Part shown: positions 11,365 through 22,599 of the stretch, one piece after another
Position numbering within the stretch: the stretch's first letter is position 1
Layout: each line of letters starts with the position of its first letter
From: Epiperipatus broadwayi
Lineage: Eukaryota; Onychophora; Udeonychophora; Euonychophora; Peripatidae
Reading direction: 5' to 3'
Length of the DNA stretch: 64,000 nucleotides
Assembly: GCA_028023455.1 (NCBI GenBank)
Contig: JAQFVV010006272.1
Location: 5,075,217 to 5,139,216 of the forward strand
Notes under the pieces: generated by a model
What the model was told of the DNA's origin: nothing
Seen by the model: only the letters and a program-made list of their open reading frames with translations
Databases searched by the model: none
Position numbers and translations under genes: made by a program

Positions 11365-13212
11365 TGGGTTATAAGGAATAACAAAAATAAAAGAAAATAT
11401 GCACATATAGGCATATTAAATTTAATGTGGAAGGATGGTTTCATATGAAACAATCCTACACTTTATGGATAAACAATTTGACATACATGTACTGTATCAA
11501 AAATACATATATCAATAAGATTATTTTTTTTTTATTAACACATATAAATAATATTCAAATAAAATGATAAATGAATAAAAGAAATTATACCATCTGGCAT
11601 CTTCAGACTTCTCCTCCTGACTTCGGGGTTTCTGAGTGCGCTACACACAAACCGGCAAGGACTTCACTTTAGTAAGATGCAAGCATTTCTATGGTCATCT
11701 TATATCAGCTAGTATTAGTGGCTACATGGTAACGGATTGGAAAAAGTTGGGTTGGTGCACTGATGTGGGATTCTACTCTATGTTCATCACACTGACTAAT
11801 GTAGATATTTTCATTTTCTTTAGGTTTCTACTAATGTTTTCTTCTTTAGGACAGCTTCAGGAGACTGCCACTTCTGTTATATAGCTTTTGCAGGACTATT
11901 ATTTGAAGCTAAGGTCGGCTCTGTCCCCTTTTTACTTATTTCTTTAAAATTGGACAATCAGCATCTCTCTCTGAGATGCAGTCTTATTAAGTGGCCTTGG
12001 CAGCTTATAGCTAACCATGGTCATATGTCAAAAGAACAGAACCTGGCACAGCAGTGCAATACTTTTGCAACCATCCAAGAAAGTCTCCTTGCTTAAATCT
12101 TCTATATTAGATGATGTATTATCAATCTCTACAATTCTCTCTTACATTTCTCTCATTCTATATTAGATGATCTCTTCATTAACGCTTCTATCTATGATTC
12201 CATATTATTTACCCCTTTTCTATTAAATTATTCTCTATATTAATGCTTCTCTTTACGATTCTGTATTAGTTGCCCCCATTAGCACCTGATGAACAGCTTA
12301 CATAGCATACTCATTACAATATGAATTTGAGTAATGCCAACTCTACCTTTGTGGCTAATGGAATGGAATAATGCATATAGCTTTTTACACCTTCATATTG
12401 CCTATCACTTATTTTAATCTTTAAATTTTATCTTTAAATTTTATCTTGGTTTTCACATCAGACCATCTTGATTGATTAAGAAGTTCCACTTCATCAATTT
12501 TCACTTTTGATACAAAGGAAAGTTTCTTTCACTTTTCCTTGACAAAAAATCAAAACTACAATCAGAATTTGTTGGCCAATCTTGGCATCTAATTGCCTCA
12601 GACTAACTTGTTCTTAAAAATAAAATACAAAGCAGGATGACTATTAATACATTAGTAACATTTAACATTCAATAAAACATTAGCAACCTGACAATACTTT
12701 CACCTATTAGCAGAGAACATATATGATAAACTTAAAAAATATAGATGCGTTGAACCATTTACAATTACTTTTAATTGTCCCCCTTTTTTTATATAAATAT
12801 GTTCCAAGACGTAAACAACTTTAAAAAAGATTGCAAATGTAAAACATTTGTGACAATTAAAAATAAAACATAAAAATATTACTCACATATATAATATAAT
12901 TATCACACACGTAAAATAACAAATTATAAGTTTGTATATTTAATCTATTCTTGGGTGTGCTTAAAATATATGCACAGACCATCATCATTCATTTCACAGT
13001 AAGTTTATATAGTTTGTACCAGACTTATTATTATAATACACATTAATATTATTATAATACACATTAATATTTTCTATATATACAATGAGTTGTAGCTTTA
13101 GTGTGCACGGCCACTCTAAGAGTGCTTGTCACACTATATTTATAAAAATATTATAAACTACAGCCACCTTTCCAGAAACATTAAATTGCTCCTAATTAAC
13201 TAAAGAAAAATT
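11365..13212. other. AT-rich region without supported genes
   Basis: An 82-codon frame at 11636-11884 has no recognisable motif, and I do not call it a gene. Short direct repeats TTAAATTTTATC near 12423 and TTATTATAATACACATTAATA near 13027-13066. Confidence 0.5.
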
Positions 13213-13220
13213 AAATCCTC
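13213..13220. repeat. 8-bp target site duplication, left (AAATCCTC)
   Basis: Identical to 15827-15834 and directly abutting the TIR. Confidence 0.85.
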
Positions 13221-13995
13221 GGTAGTCATCGAATAGCCACCATATCCCACTCGATGGCGCCGTTTTCGCACTAAAACACATAAAAATGCTGTTTCTGCGG
13301 CCGACACATTCGAACCCGCATTTTCTATAATACAACTTTTTTGTTGTGCTACAGATTGGAGGCCGCTATGTCGCATCGCAGTACAGCATGTATGTCGCAT
13401 CACAGCAAATAAATTTGACAAATTTGCACACTTCATACAATTATTACGGCTTGGTGTGAGAGTGTGTGTATTTGAATTTGATGGAAATTTGGTTTTTATT
13501 GAATTTTTTTTTATTTTAAAATATTGATATGTTCAGATTTTGTAAAGTAATAATTAACAAACTTTTTACACTGTAGTGTATTGAAGTTTTAAGTGTTAAA
13601 TGTTGACAAGATATATGTGTAAAGTGAGTTGGAATTAGGTAATGCGTCAAGTAACGTACTGTTCGTAACATTCCACGAGACAAACAAGATTCTACCGTGT
13701 GTATATTTTTGAAATAAAAAAGAGCATTAACACAAAAATATCCAATAAGAAAAGTACAATTGTACACTGTTTTTTTAAATGTCATAAAAAGCATATATTA
13801 TAAACATAGTTAATAAGTAAAGAAGACATTTTACCAAAAAGTTTTAGTTTCTTTCTTTTCTCCGACTACTATTATACTTTGTTGAATATAGTTTATGTTT
13901 ATTGTTATCATTTATTTTATAGATGTTAGTAAAAAAAAATATTTACAAAAGTACGATTTTGATATTTTTTATTTTAGCATTACAAACAACAGACT

Positions 13996-14037
13996 ACTAA
14001 CCCTAAACCTAACCCTAAAACTAACCCTAAACCTAAC
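13996..14037. repeat. Interstitial telomere-like tract, C-rich
   Basis: Irregular CCCTAA/CCTAA units with AAAACTAACCC variants. Not a perfect hexamer array. Confidence 0.8.
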
Positions 14038-14449
14038 TTTAACAACTTTTACTTTTAGATATCATTCTATTTGAAATAAAAAAAATAGCGGTAATATCTG
14101 TTTGTCTGTAAAAAAAAAAAAAAATTAAAACAAAAACTAAAAAATAGCGATAACATGATATTTGTTTCTCTGTAGAAATAAAATGTAAAAGGAAGACTAA
14201 GAAATATTACTTTTTATTCCAATTATGAGTTTTTAAACAACAAAAAAAAGGTAATTATAACGTAATCGGGCTTGGCCACTTGATGGCATTGTTGGCAGTC
14301 AAAAACAATACAATACAATGTTCGGGGCCACGTTATATTTTTAAATCGAATCGCTGGGTTTTTTTTTGGTTATTAATTTATTGATTGTTATAACTTTTTT
14401 TTCATGCCTTTTTATTAAAAAAGTTGTTTAATTTTAATTTTGTATTTAG

Positions 14450-14643
14450 TAAACGACAATCTTTTTTTTATTTTTAAATCGCTGTTTTTGGACAAAGCTG
14501 CTACTCTGCGATGTCTATTTAGCGATGTCTTTCGCTTAATTATTGGTAAACGACAACCTTTTTTTTTATTTTTAAATCGCTGTTTTTGGACAAAGCTGCT
14601 ACTCTGCGATGTCTATTTAGCGATGTCTTTCGCTTAATTATTG
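14450..14643. repeat. 97-bp tandem duplication
   Basis: Units 14450-14546 and 14547-14643, both holding GACAAAGCTGCTACTCTGCG and AGCGATGTCTTTCGC. They differ at one base and in T-run length. Confidence 0.9.
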
Positions 14644-14668
14644 CTTTCTACATAACAAAACAACTGTG

Positions 14669-14774
14669 TAGGGTTAGGGTTAGTTTTAGGGTTAGTTTAG
14701 GGTTAGGTTTAGGGTTAGTTAGGGTTAGTTTTTGGGTTAGTTTAGGGTTAGGTTTAGGGTTAGTTTAGGGTTAG
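14669..14774. repeat. Interstitial telomere-like tract, G-rich
   Basis: About 106 bp of TTAGGG, TTTAGGG and TTAGG variants in the opposite orientation to 13996-14037. Confidence 0.85.
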
Positions 14775-15826
14775 TGATCTGTTGTTTGTAATGTTAAAAT
14801 AAAAGATATCAAAATCGTAACCGTAGGACAAAGAAAGAAACTCAAACTTTTTAAACAACAACAAACACATATAAATGTCTGATTTACTTATTAAACATGT
14901 TTATAATATGTGCTTTCTATGAAATTTACAAAAAATCGTGTATATTTTTATTGGACAGCAGAAATACTCGGCTTCTGTTGTCGGCAACTGCGGAAAAAGT
15001 TGATCGCCATCCATTTTATCAACTACGTGGTATTTCACGTGAAAACGAGATTTCGCACACGATATTGGCCGAATTCTTTTTTACCTACCCTCGGCAAGCT
15101 TTTACACCTTACACATTCTCTAAACAAGGGTGTAGCCATTTAGAAAATTACTATAAATTCATGTTTATTAAATAAATTATAAATACAAATATTGTGTAAC
15201 ATATATTGTAAAAATTTGACTAATCCAACTAAACACACATATATATATCAAACTGTAAACGAAAGATGTGTGTGGATTCACAATAATTGTTGCGAAGCAG
15301 AAATAGGCCGTATTATTTCTGCGTTACGCATCATAAACGGCCTTCTAATGGCTAAGACAAACATAGATGTTTTCTATAGCCGTAAGTCAGGCCTTGTAAA
15401 CAACATTTGTTAGGTGTTTTGGCGAGCTAGAACGTCATCAAGTGGCCAAGCCCAATTACGTTATAAGTACCAAAAAAAGTCGTAACCCCAGTAAAAAAAT
15501 CTCTGATAGAAAATTGATTTTTCTAATAAAGCAAACTGAAAAACATGAATCAAATTGTAATTTGTTTATTTTATTTTACATTTATTATTATCATTTAATT
15601 TGTATACGTTAATAAAAAATAATATTTAAAATTAAATAATATTTTAAAAATAATATTTAAAATTAAATAATATTTTAAAAAGATGATTTTCTTTTGTTTT
15701 TATTTTCGCATTACAAAAAACAGATCAAAATGATTATAATTAACAGCCCAGGAATTATCATATTTTATAGTTTAAGCATGAAAACTGCACCATCGAGTGG
15801 AATATGGTGGCTATTCGATGACAACC

Positions 15827-15834
15827 AAATCCTC
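15827..15834. repeat. 8-bp target site duplication, right (AAATCCTC)
   Basis: Identical to 13213-13220 and directly abutting the right TIR. Confidence 0.85.
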
Positions 15835-17285
15835 TTATGAATTTATATTAGATTTAAAACCAGAGTGCCATCTAATATTGGGAAATCTACAGGAGGATAT
15901 TCTACACTGTAAAGGGTAGCTTACAATGCACATATTCCTAAAAAGATATTGAACCCAATCCATTTGGAATTTTTATTAATAGTGGGAAGATTATTCGTTT
16001 GTTATTATTACATATGTACATATAATATACATAATAAATTATTTTATTATAAATAAGATACGATTTATATTTTGAAAAGCAATATTGTATATATATAAAC
16101 TATTTGATTAAACACTAATGTATTTTTTTTTTTTTGATATTGAATATTAATTTGTAATCAAATGATTTAAGGATAGCCTGAAGTTAAGTTAGGTGATCTT
16201 GTGTGTGAAAACAAAATTGATTTTATTATTTTATTTTTTATCTGTAAAAAAAAAAAAAATCTAAATGTATTTAAACAATAGGCAGTTAAAAATCTTAGAG
16301 TTCCTGGAGATCTACGCGCGTGAAATGTATAAAAAACAAAAAACAGTTTACAAATCGGGCTTCTTATTGTTATAGCACCTGTAACAAAAGACAGCAGTTA
16401 AAACTAAAATTTAGAATGCTAAAATGGAGTTTTACTTTTTCTTTTATTTAAATCATAAAAATTTTTAAAAGACAAATACTGTAACTAAAATTTTGCCAAA
16501 TTCAGAAGAAAGAAAGTGAAATAAGAAGTAAGAATAATTGATAAATTCTTAAATAATTAAATTGTGTTTTAAAAGTTGTTGGAGTAAATTTTAATATTTT
16601 AAATCTTTTCAAAAAGAATTAACGAAAATTAAGTCTGCTGAAAATTGAAAAAGAAAAAAAAATGAAATAATTTTCTTAATATATGTAAAGCACTTCAATA
16701 TTATTCAATACAAATATATGATTATAAATAATTATTGAATTGTACTTTAATATGAATATGGGCTAGAGCAAAACACGCTATTGTGCATCATGGTATTTCC
16801 TACAGCTGCATTAAACCTCTATATATTTATTTTTCTACTTTATTGTAAACACACAAGAAGATGCCTGCAGTCCAAAGTAAACAAGCATTGGAATACTTAA
16901 TGGTGAATCAAATGAGGATCAAGGTGTTTACCATGAAACGCAACTACAGGAGACACCATTGTACCTATCTATCCTTGCTAAGAAAAATGATTTACTAAGT
17001 GAAACTGCTTTGAAGAACAACTTGCCTAACTATCAACTACCACTTCTATTAGGATTATTTTTATGAACTTTGTTCCAATTACAATTTTTAATCAAGAAAT
17101 TAACATTGTAAATTTTTGTTAAAACAGGCAAAACTCACTATACATATGCCACACACAGCAAGCTAGAGTAATCAATGGATGCCAGAAGGATGTGATGTTT
17201 ATTGTAAATTTTTGTTTTATTTTTTTTTTTAATTCATGTTATCTGTTGTATTTTCACGCTCTGATGCTGAAGCCTCTTTTTTTTT
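15835..17285. other. AT-rich region without supported genes
   Basis: Homopolymer T and A runs, and degenerate AT repeats. No open frame with recognisable content on either strand. Confidence 0.5.
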
Positions 17286-17916
17286 TTTTTTTAGAATTAG
17301 CAAAGAAGAAAGGGGGGATTATTCACTTTGATATTTTTCTATTTTCATTGTAAATAAAATTTAGGTTAACCCACCTGCTTCACATCAGGTTATCCACATA
17401 AATAGTAAGGTAAGATTCTTTACATTTATTTTCATAGATTAAATTCCAACACTTATGCAGAATACATATTATATGTTTTATTTTGTTGATTAACCTTATA
17501 TATATATTTTCCAGTATGTTTGACTAATCAACTAGTATCTATCTCTATCATATATATAAATTGGGAGAACTTGTTAAATAGATTGTTAACATCTGCAAAT
17601 ATATAATTTAGCTAGCCAGCATCTCAATTATCTTAAATTACTAAAGTTTATTTTTCTATATAATTATGATTTGAGGAGAATGAGTGACATAGATGGATTT
17701 CTACCATGAGGTATAAGGGTTGGATCTGGAGAATAATTAATTAGTAAAATGGTAGAGATTCACATGTGACACATGTACATATGATGATTATTATTTTTTT
17801 TATTTTTTTTTTTATCATTACTATTGTTGGTATACTTTATGATATTTATTATTGTTAATAAATGTTTAAGAGTTTGTATTATTCCGGTCTCTGGTTTATT
17901 GAGTTATCCTGACATT
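17286..17916 (+). other. Possible polypurine tract and LTR (solo or 3' end)
   Basis: A purine tract (AGCAAAGAAGAAAGGGGGGA, 17298-17317) stands directly before a roughly 600-bp block. The block ends with AATAAATG and CCGGTCTCTGGTTTATTG, an arrangement like polypurine tract, U3, polyadenylation signal and U5. No second copy exists in the window, so this is a suggestion only. Confidence 0.25.
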
Positions 17917-18409
17917 CCACAGTCTATAAACAATTATGTATGCACACACATCTATTTTTCTTATCATATAAAAGCTTGAAAATAAAACAAATATAATAAA
18001 TGCTAGTTGTAACTTATATATAGGTGCAGGAGTTGCTGTGTGAATCCATTCATACCTGTTAGAGGAGTCAAAAGCAATATTCTCTCTGGGTTTGAATATT
18101 AGGGCATAATGGAATTGAAAAGGGGGAAAAGTGGATGAACTAACCTAAATTGCATTTAATATTATTAAATAGGGATAGAGTTAGTCAATTAAAGTGTACG
18201 CAATCATTGGTTAAGCATTGCATCAGGTTCTCATTAGCATTCTATCAGAAGACCCACAATCTGAACATAGTTAGATGCAACTTTTTCCCCTTCTAAGCCT
18301 GGTAAGTCTCTGCATATTGTGTCATTAGGGGCAATAAATTAGAGCATATTAACTTATCCCACACCAGATTACTACATCTGCATAGTATTACAGTCAGCAA
18401 GTTAGTTGA
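17917..18409. other. No supported feature
   Basis: Unique AT-rich sequence with no gene or repeat that I can support. Confidence 0.4.
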
Positions 18410-18560
18410 CCATCCGTTACATCTGGCACATCATCATTGGGCTTGATTAGCTTACGATTGTTGATGAAGAGTACCATCCATTATATCTGGTGTCAGCCAG
18501 GTTTGGGGCTAGTGGTAATCATTCCGTCCGTTATATCTGGCGCCATCAACTTTGGGGCTC
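18410..18560. repeat. Three spaced direct repeats CCRTCCRTTAYATCTGG
   Basis: Occurrences start at 18410, 18474 and 18524, each followed within about 30 bases by TTGGGCT or TTTGGGGCT. The third continues CGCCATCAACTTTGGGG. Such TGGCGCC... sequences can be tRNA primer sites of LTR elements, but three in a row with 50-64 bp spacing look more like a degenerate minisatellite. Confidence 0.55.
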
Positions 18561-20971
18561 AATAGATAAGTGTACCATCACATATAGACTTTGTGTAAGT
18601 TGGTCATACATTGTAATCGAACCAGCTGATTGTTGAATTTGATCTATATATCCAGGTGAATCTTTCCCTCCATTATAACACCATTAGAAATATTAAACTA
18701 CATCATGACTAATTTAACAGAATATGAACTCTTATCTCAATACCTATTAAAAAATTAATTTATTATATTTAAATGATAAGAATTTATGAAATGAGACACA
18801 GGAGGCTAGATTAATAAATACCAAAAAAAAATATTTATTATACAATAACATCCATTGATTAAATTACCCTATATTATTTAAATAGACTTAATGTTATACA
18901 CTAAGATACGAGGTACATTAAGTTATAAAATGTAAATAAATAATAAATATATAAATATTCCCATCCTTCAGATGTTGATCACACTTAATACATTAAAAGT
19001 TTTATCAAAGTTTCTGGTTTAAAGTCCTTTTTTATAAATCTTAACATTTTTCTTCATTTGTTTGTTTTTGTATTATGGAGTTTATTCCGGTATTTAAGAT
19101 GCTATAAATCCATCCTTGAAAACTGAAAAACATTAAATATTCAACTACTTTAGCTGCTTCATATTTTAAATTATTTAGATCATATTTCTTCACCTCTCTA
19201 AAACATAAATATCCCATGAGAGAGGATTTTCATTTAAAATTATATGCAAGTATACTTTTTTACTTAGATTAAGCACAACTCATAAGTGGCAATTCAACTT
19301 TGATCATACATCAGGCTTTAAACAGATAAACATCCAACTACATCATATCCAGGATAAATTGTACACAGACAGTGGATTTAGCCACAATGCGTTATCATAA
19401 ACATTTTACAATATTTATTTTTATTCATAACTTGACAGCTAAAAAAAAAATAAAACTTGAAGTTTTTACAAGCAGCTAATGACAACTATAAAACCAAAAG
19501 GCAGGCACAAGATGCTGTGAAAAGCACAAGCTTTTAAATTACAGTTTTTATTTAAGCTGTCATTATTTAAAATTTATTACAATACAAAAACAAAATAAAA
19601 CTTAAATCAAAGACCTTTGAACTTTAAATGTTAAATTTAAAGACAATACAAGCAAATTTCAAATCAGTGAACTAAAAGATACATATATATATATTTTAAA
19701 CTATTATTATTAAAACTATTATCCCAAAAGTAACCAGCATTTAACTACTCTTATGATCAATTAACTGATGCAAGCTATATGTTATTATTATTACATACAT
19801 ATTCTATTATAAAAAATTAATATATTTATTCATATATGAAGTTTTAAAATGGTTAATTCATATATATTATTTTCAGTAATTATTAAATATAAACATGTAC
19901 CAAATGTTTTCAAAGTCAAGAAACTTTTTTTTAATAATGTTGAATATACTCACGAATTGTACATTTTGCATTTCGTTAAATATGATGTTTGTCAAAAATA
20001 AGAGACTAAATTAATTATAAAAATTGAAAACGTTTTATTTATCTTCTATGTGATACAAAAAGAACTCGCAACAAATTTCTATCACCTGCATATTATACAT
20101 CATAGAGCAGCATGTAGTTCACAAATTGCAATATGGGTAGCTATGTGGTGAGAGGCATTTTTGTTAAATGAATATTAAGTATTTTTTAAAACTTTTTAAA
20201 TTTATTATGTATTAAATAAATTAAAGGAATTTCAGTTTTGTTTTCTTCATGTTTTGTTTTAAATAAATTATTTGATAGTTTAATCATCATCAAATGTAAA
20301 TAAGATTAATACTATTTTAAAAAATTACCATCTGAAAATTTTTAACTATAAATAACAAACTCTGAATGAGACTATTAAGTATGGATAAGAATGTTTCCAC
20401 TAGTCATTATATTGCAAAACACAAAAAAGCAAAGACTTTATATTACAGCATCCTTGAAGGAGATAAAAGGTATAACATATTCTTATGATATTAAAATAAG
20501 GATTGGTAAAATAATTCTTTGTTAATTTTAATATGAAAAAAAATTCTTTGTTAATTTTAATATGAAAAACAGACAGCATTAACATTTTTTAATTTTGATA
20601 TAAAACATAGCATAAATATTATCTATAAAGTGTATTACAGCTTTGTGTTATTTAAAATGCACTTGATATTATTTTAGCAACTGTCCAAAACATAGAGGCA
20701 GACAGTATGCAGCCTACAGAGACTGTTGGTGTAATCTACTTAAGTCATACTTATTAAATATTTTAATGTTATCACTAATCAATAATCTTGATATTTATAT
20801 TCTCTGATGTTTTTACATCATTGTATACCCACATATTTTTCAAATATAAGTTATGCCAAAGAAGTATCTTTGCACTGTTTTAATCTAATATGGGATCACT
20901 GAGCGTTCACGGTGAACATGTGCACAATTAGTTCTGTTCAGTATTAGTTCTGTAAATAATGTTAAGACTCT
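18561..20971. other. AT-rich region with a dispersed repeat, no genes
   Basis: 19612-19745 is the partner of the repeat at 1587-1720. A 29-bp tandem duplication (AATTCTTTGTTAATTTTAATATG core) lies at about 20512-20569. Nothing else recognisable. Confidence 0.45.
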
Positions 20972-21316
20972 TCAATAGTTTAATATTTGTACTATACTTA
21001 TTACTTCAGATGTGGACCTTGGATAAATTTTTTTTAATACATTTCTTGGATTACTGAAGTTTGGATCATCTTCATTCAGGGCATTCAACTTTGTTTTAAG
21101 AAAAATTGAAATTATTAATTTTTTTAAATTATATATATTTGACATAAAAATATATATATTTACCTGATCATGTGATTGCTGAGCTACTTGTGAAGCCATA
21201 TCAGCTAGATGCTCCATAGCTTTAATTACTGATTTTGCATCCCTTTCTATATCAGGAGCTGGATTGATTGGTTTGCTTTCCTGCCAGGTTTCACTCATAA
21301 TAATGGCTAAAGAAAC
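20972..21316 (-). CDS. Possible small host gene, two exons, unknown function
   Basis: On the minus strand, exon A (21316-21164) follows a TTCTTGTAG acceptor. It contains an ATG at 21298 and 45 codons (MSETWQESKPINPAPDIERD... ending QQSHDQ), and stops at a CAG|GTAAAT donor in phase 0. After a 75-bp AT-rich intron, exon B (from 21088, after an AAAG acceptor) continues in frame as LNALNEDDPNFSNPRNVLKK and on to a TGA at 20974-20972, giving about 83 residues. The predicted protein is hydrophilic and acidic-to-helical, with no membrane segment. Balanced codon use and matched splice sites set it apart from the transposon debris, but the exon B acceptor is weak and I do not recognise the family. It could be part of a longer gene. 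Confidence 0.45.
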   Translation of the reverse strand, partial: VSLAIIMSETWQESKPINPAPDIERDAKSVIKAMEHLADMASQVAQQSHDQVNIYIFMSNIYNLKKLIISIFLKTKLNALNEDDPNFSNPRNVLKKIYPRSTSEVISIVQILNY

Positions 21317-21486
21317 CTACAAGAAAGTCATAAAAGTCATATTCAGGATTCCATTTAGCAATTAAACTTATAGAACACTGGAAAAAAAAAAAAATATCAC
21401 AAAATATCACAAAATGCTAAAAGAAATTGTTTTATACTTTATAAATTTCATTTTTATATTTATATATTTGAAACATCTTACTATAC

Positions 21487-22220
21487 TGTTGGACACCTTA
21501 TCTGCGAACTTCTCCAGTAATGACATAACTCTATTAGGTTTAGATTAAATGCAACTTAATAATAAATATCCTTAGCAATATCTAACTATGTTACAAATTA
21601 TATATACATCTATGTACATTATATATATATAAGCCTATAGGCATATATAAATCATGTTATAGATCAATACTACTTATAAGAGTCCTAGCTAGTTGTTCAG
21701 ACATTTGGAGGCCAGCTCTCCATACTGGAAGCCTCTGTGCATATGGGTAATGTTCTGCACCACTTATAAGTCCATGTGCACAGATGAAGCTCCAAGAATC
21801 AGATATGTTTTTCTTGATCAAATTTGCACCGAGTTCATTCATTGTTTCAATCCTTAATATTGATTGGCTCATATTCCAGCCCATCTACTCAGGTAATTCT
21901 TTCTTTCACTGCTCCATGCTGGATAAAAGAATTTAAATCATTATCTCTCTATCTTTAATTAATGAGTTATTTTTTAATTTATAGATTATCTCATGAAAAG
22001 AAATCTATATTCGAATTCCTTTAATTGTTTTATATCTCATTATCATACTGAATTCCATTCTCAATAATTAAACTGTTTTTACTTTTAGAAAATAGTCTTT
22101 TTTCTAATCTTAAAAATTATAAATAACTTTTTATTTCCTATTTTAAAAGAATCAGACTTTTAAAATTCTTTAATTTATTTAAATTTATTCCTTAATTTTC
22201 ATTAGTAATTTATACCTATT
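21487..22220 (-). repeat. 3' LTR of E3
   Basis: Partner of 26698-27442. Open frames seen here on either strand are incidental. Confidence 0.75.
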
Positions 22221-22221
22221 T

Positions 22222-22485
22222 ATTGTACTGGTTACTTCTTTTGATCACCGAGGAATAGAAAATATTAGGCATTTGTTAATTGAATGTCAATGCTTGAAAA
22301 CAGAAAGGGTACATATAATGAAGTTATGGAAGAACAAATATGAAAAAAGTGATTATACAGAAAGTGAATTATTGGTTTTTATGCTGGGTTTGGGAAAAGA
22401 TAAAGGGGATTTAGATATAAAGGTTATAGAGTTGAAAAAGATTATGTTGTGGAAATGGGATGGAGCAGAATATGGGAAAATTTAG
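22222..22485 (+). pseudogene. LINE ORF2 C-terminal fragment
   Basis: The frame reads HRGIENIRHLLIECQCLKTER and continues to a stop at 22485. The 'HxLxEC..(x)..' shape preceded by 'E(x)xxH' is the zinc-ribbon-like C-terminal tail seen after the RT of several non-LTR elements. Nothing upstream is LINE-like, so it is a 5'-truncated insertion ending near CACATCACATAG (about 22585). The LINE clade is not resolved. Confidence 0.4.
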
Positions 22486-22599
22486 AGTGGGGAATGGAAA
22501 ATAAAATGGCTAACAGGTTTATCTGGGCATAATTGCTGAGATATTCTTGACTTTGTTTAAGGAGAAGCCACAATACATCACATCACATAGAAAATTTCA

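Larger units (their letters stand above)
13740..14950. repeat. Degenerate inverted repeat whose inner ends are telomere-like tracts
   Basis: Left arm about 13740-14037 and right arm about 14669-14950 are inverted copies. Landmarks are TACGATTTTGATAT (13951) against ATATCAAAATCGTA (14806), and TATTATAAACAT (13796) against ATGTTTATAATA (14897). The left arm ends inward in CTAACCCTAAACC-type repeats (13996-14037) and the right begins with TTAGGGTTAGG-type repeats (14669-14774). A third, direct, weaker copy of the arm sequence is at about 15560-15725 (GCATTACAAAAAACAG). Confidence 0.7.
14250..15471. mobile_element. Inner TIR-bounded DNA element related to the outer one
   Basis: The left end GGTAATTATAACGTAAT and the complement of the right end GGTACTTATAACGTAAT continue into GGGCTTGGCCACTTGATG, giving about 38 bp of TIR. 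Both outer flanks are A runs (14241-14249 and 15472-15478), so the TSD cannot be resolved. The TIR shares CCACTYGATGGC and an initial GGTA with the outer TIR, which suggests related families. No transposase frame is present. Confidence 0.75.
13221..15826. mobile_element. Non-autonomous DNA transposon, about 45-bp TIRs, 8-bp TSD
   Basis: The left end GGTAGTCATCGAATAGCC and the complement of the right end GGTTGTCATCGAATAGCC begin terminal inverted repeats of about 45 bp (13221-13268 and 15779-15826) with few differences. The element is flanked by identical AAATCCTC (13213-13220 and 15827-15834). An 8-bp TSD fits hAT, P or Merlin-type elements; the superfamily is unresolved because no transposase domain can be read. 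Internally it contains a second TIR-bounded element (14250-15471), telomere-like tracts and a 97-bp tandem duplication. Movement must have depended on a transposase supplied from elsewhere. Confidence 0.88.

Noticed and set aside
11636-11884. 82-codon open frame, plus strand
   Set aside because: No motif, no splice context, within AT-rich unique DNA; a frame of this length is expected by chance.
13200-13436. Minus-strand frame covering the left TIR
   Set aside because: The frame is created by the TIR and flanking sequence; no domain.
14897-15175. Two overlapping frames inside the DNA transposon that might be a transposase
   Set aside because: No D/E-rich catalytic pattern, zinc finger or similarity to known transposases; they overlap each other in different frames.
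18410-18560. Three tRNA primer binding sites of stacked LTR elements
   Set aside because: Only the third has a TGGCGCC start, and no LTR repeat pair was found; treated as a spaced direct repeat.
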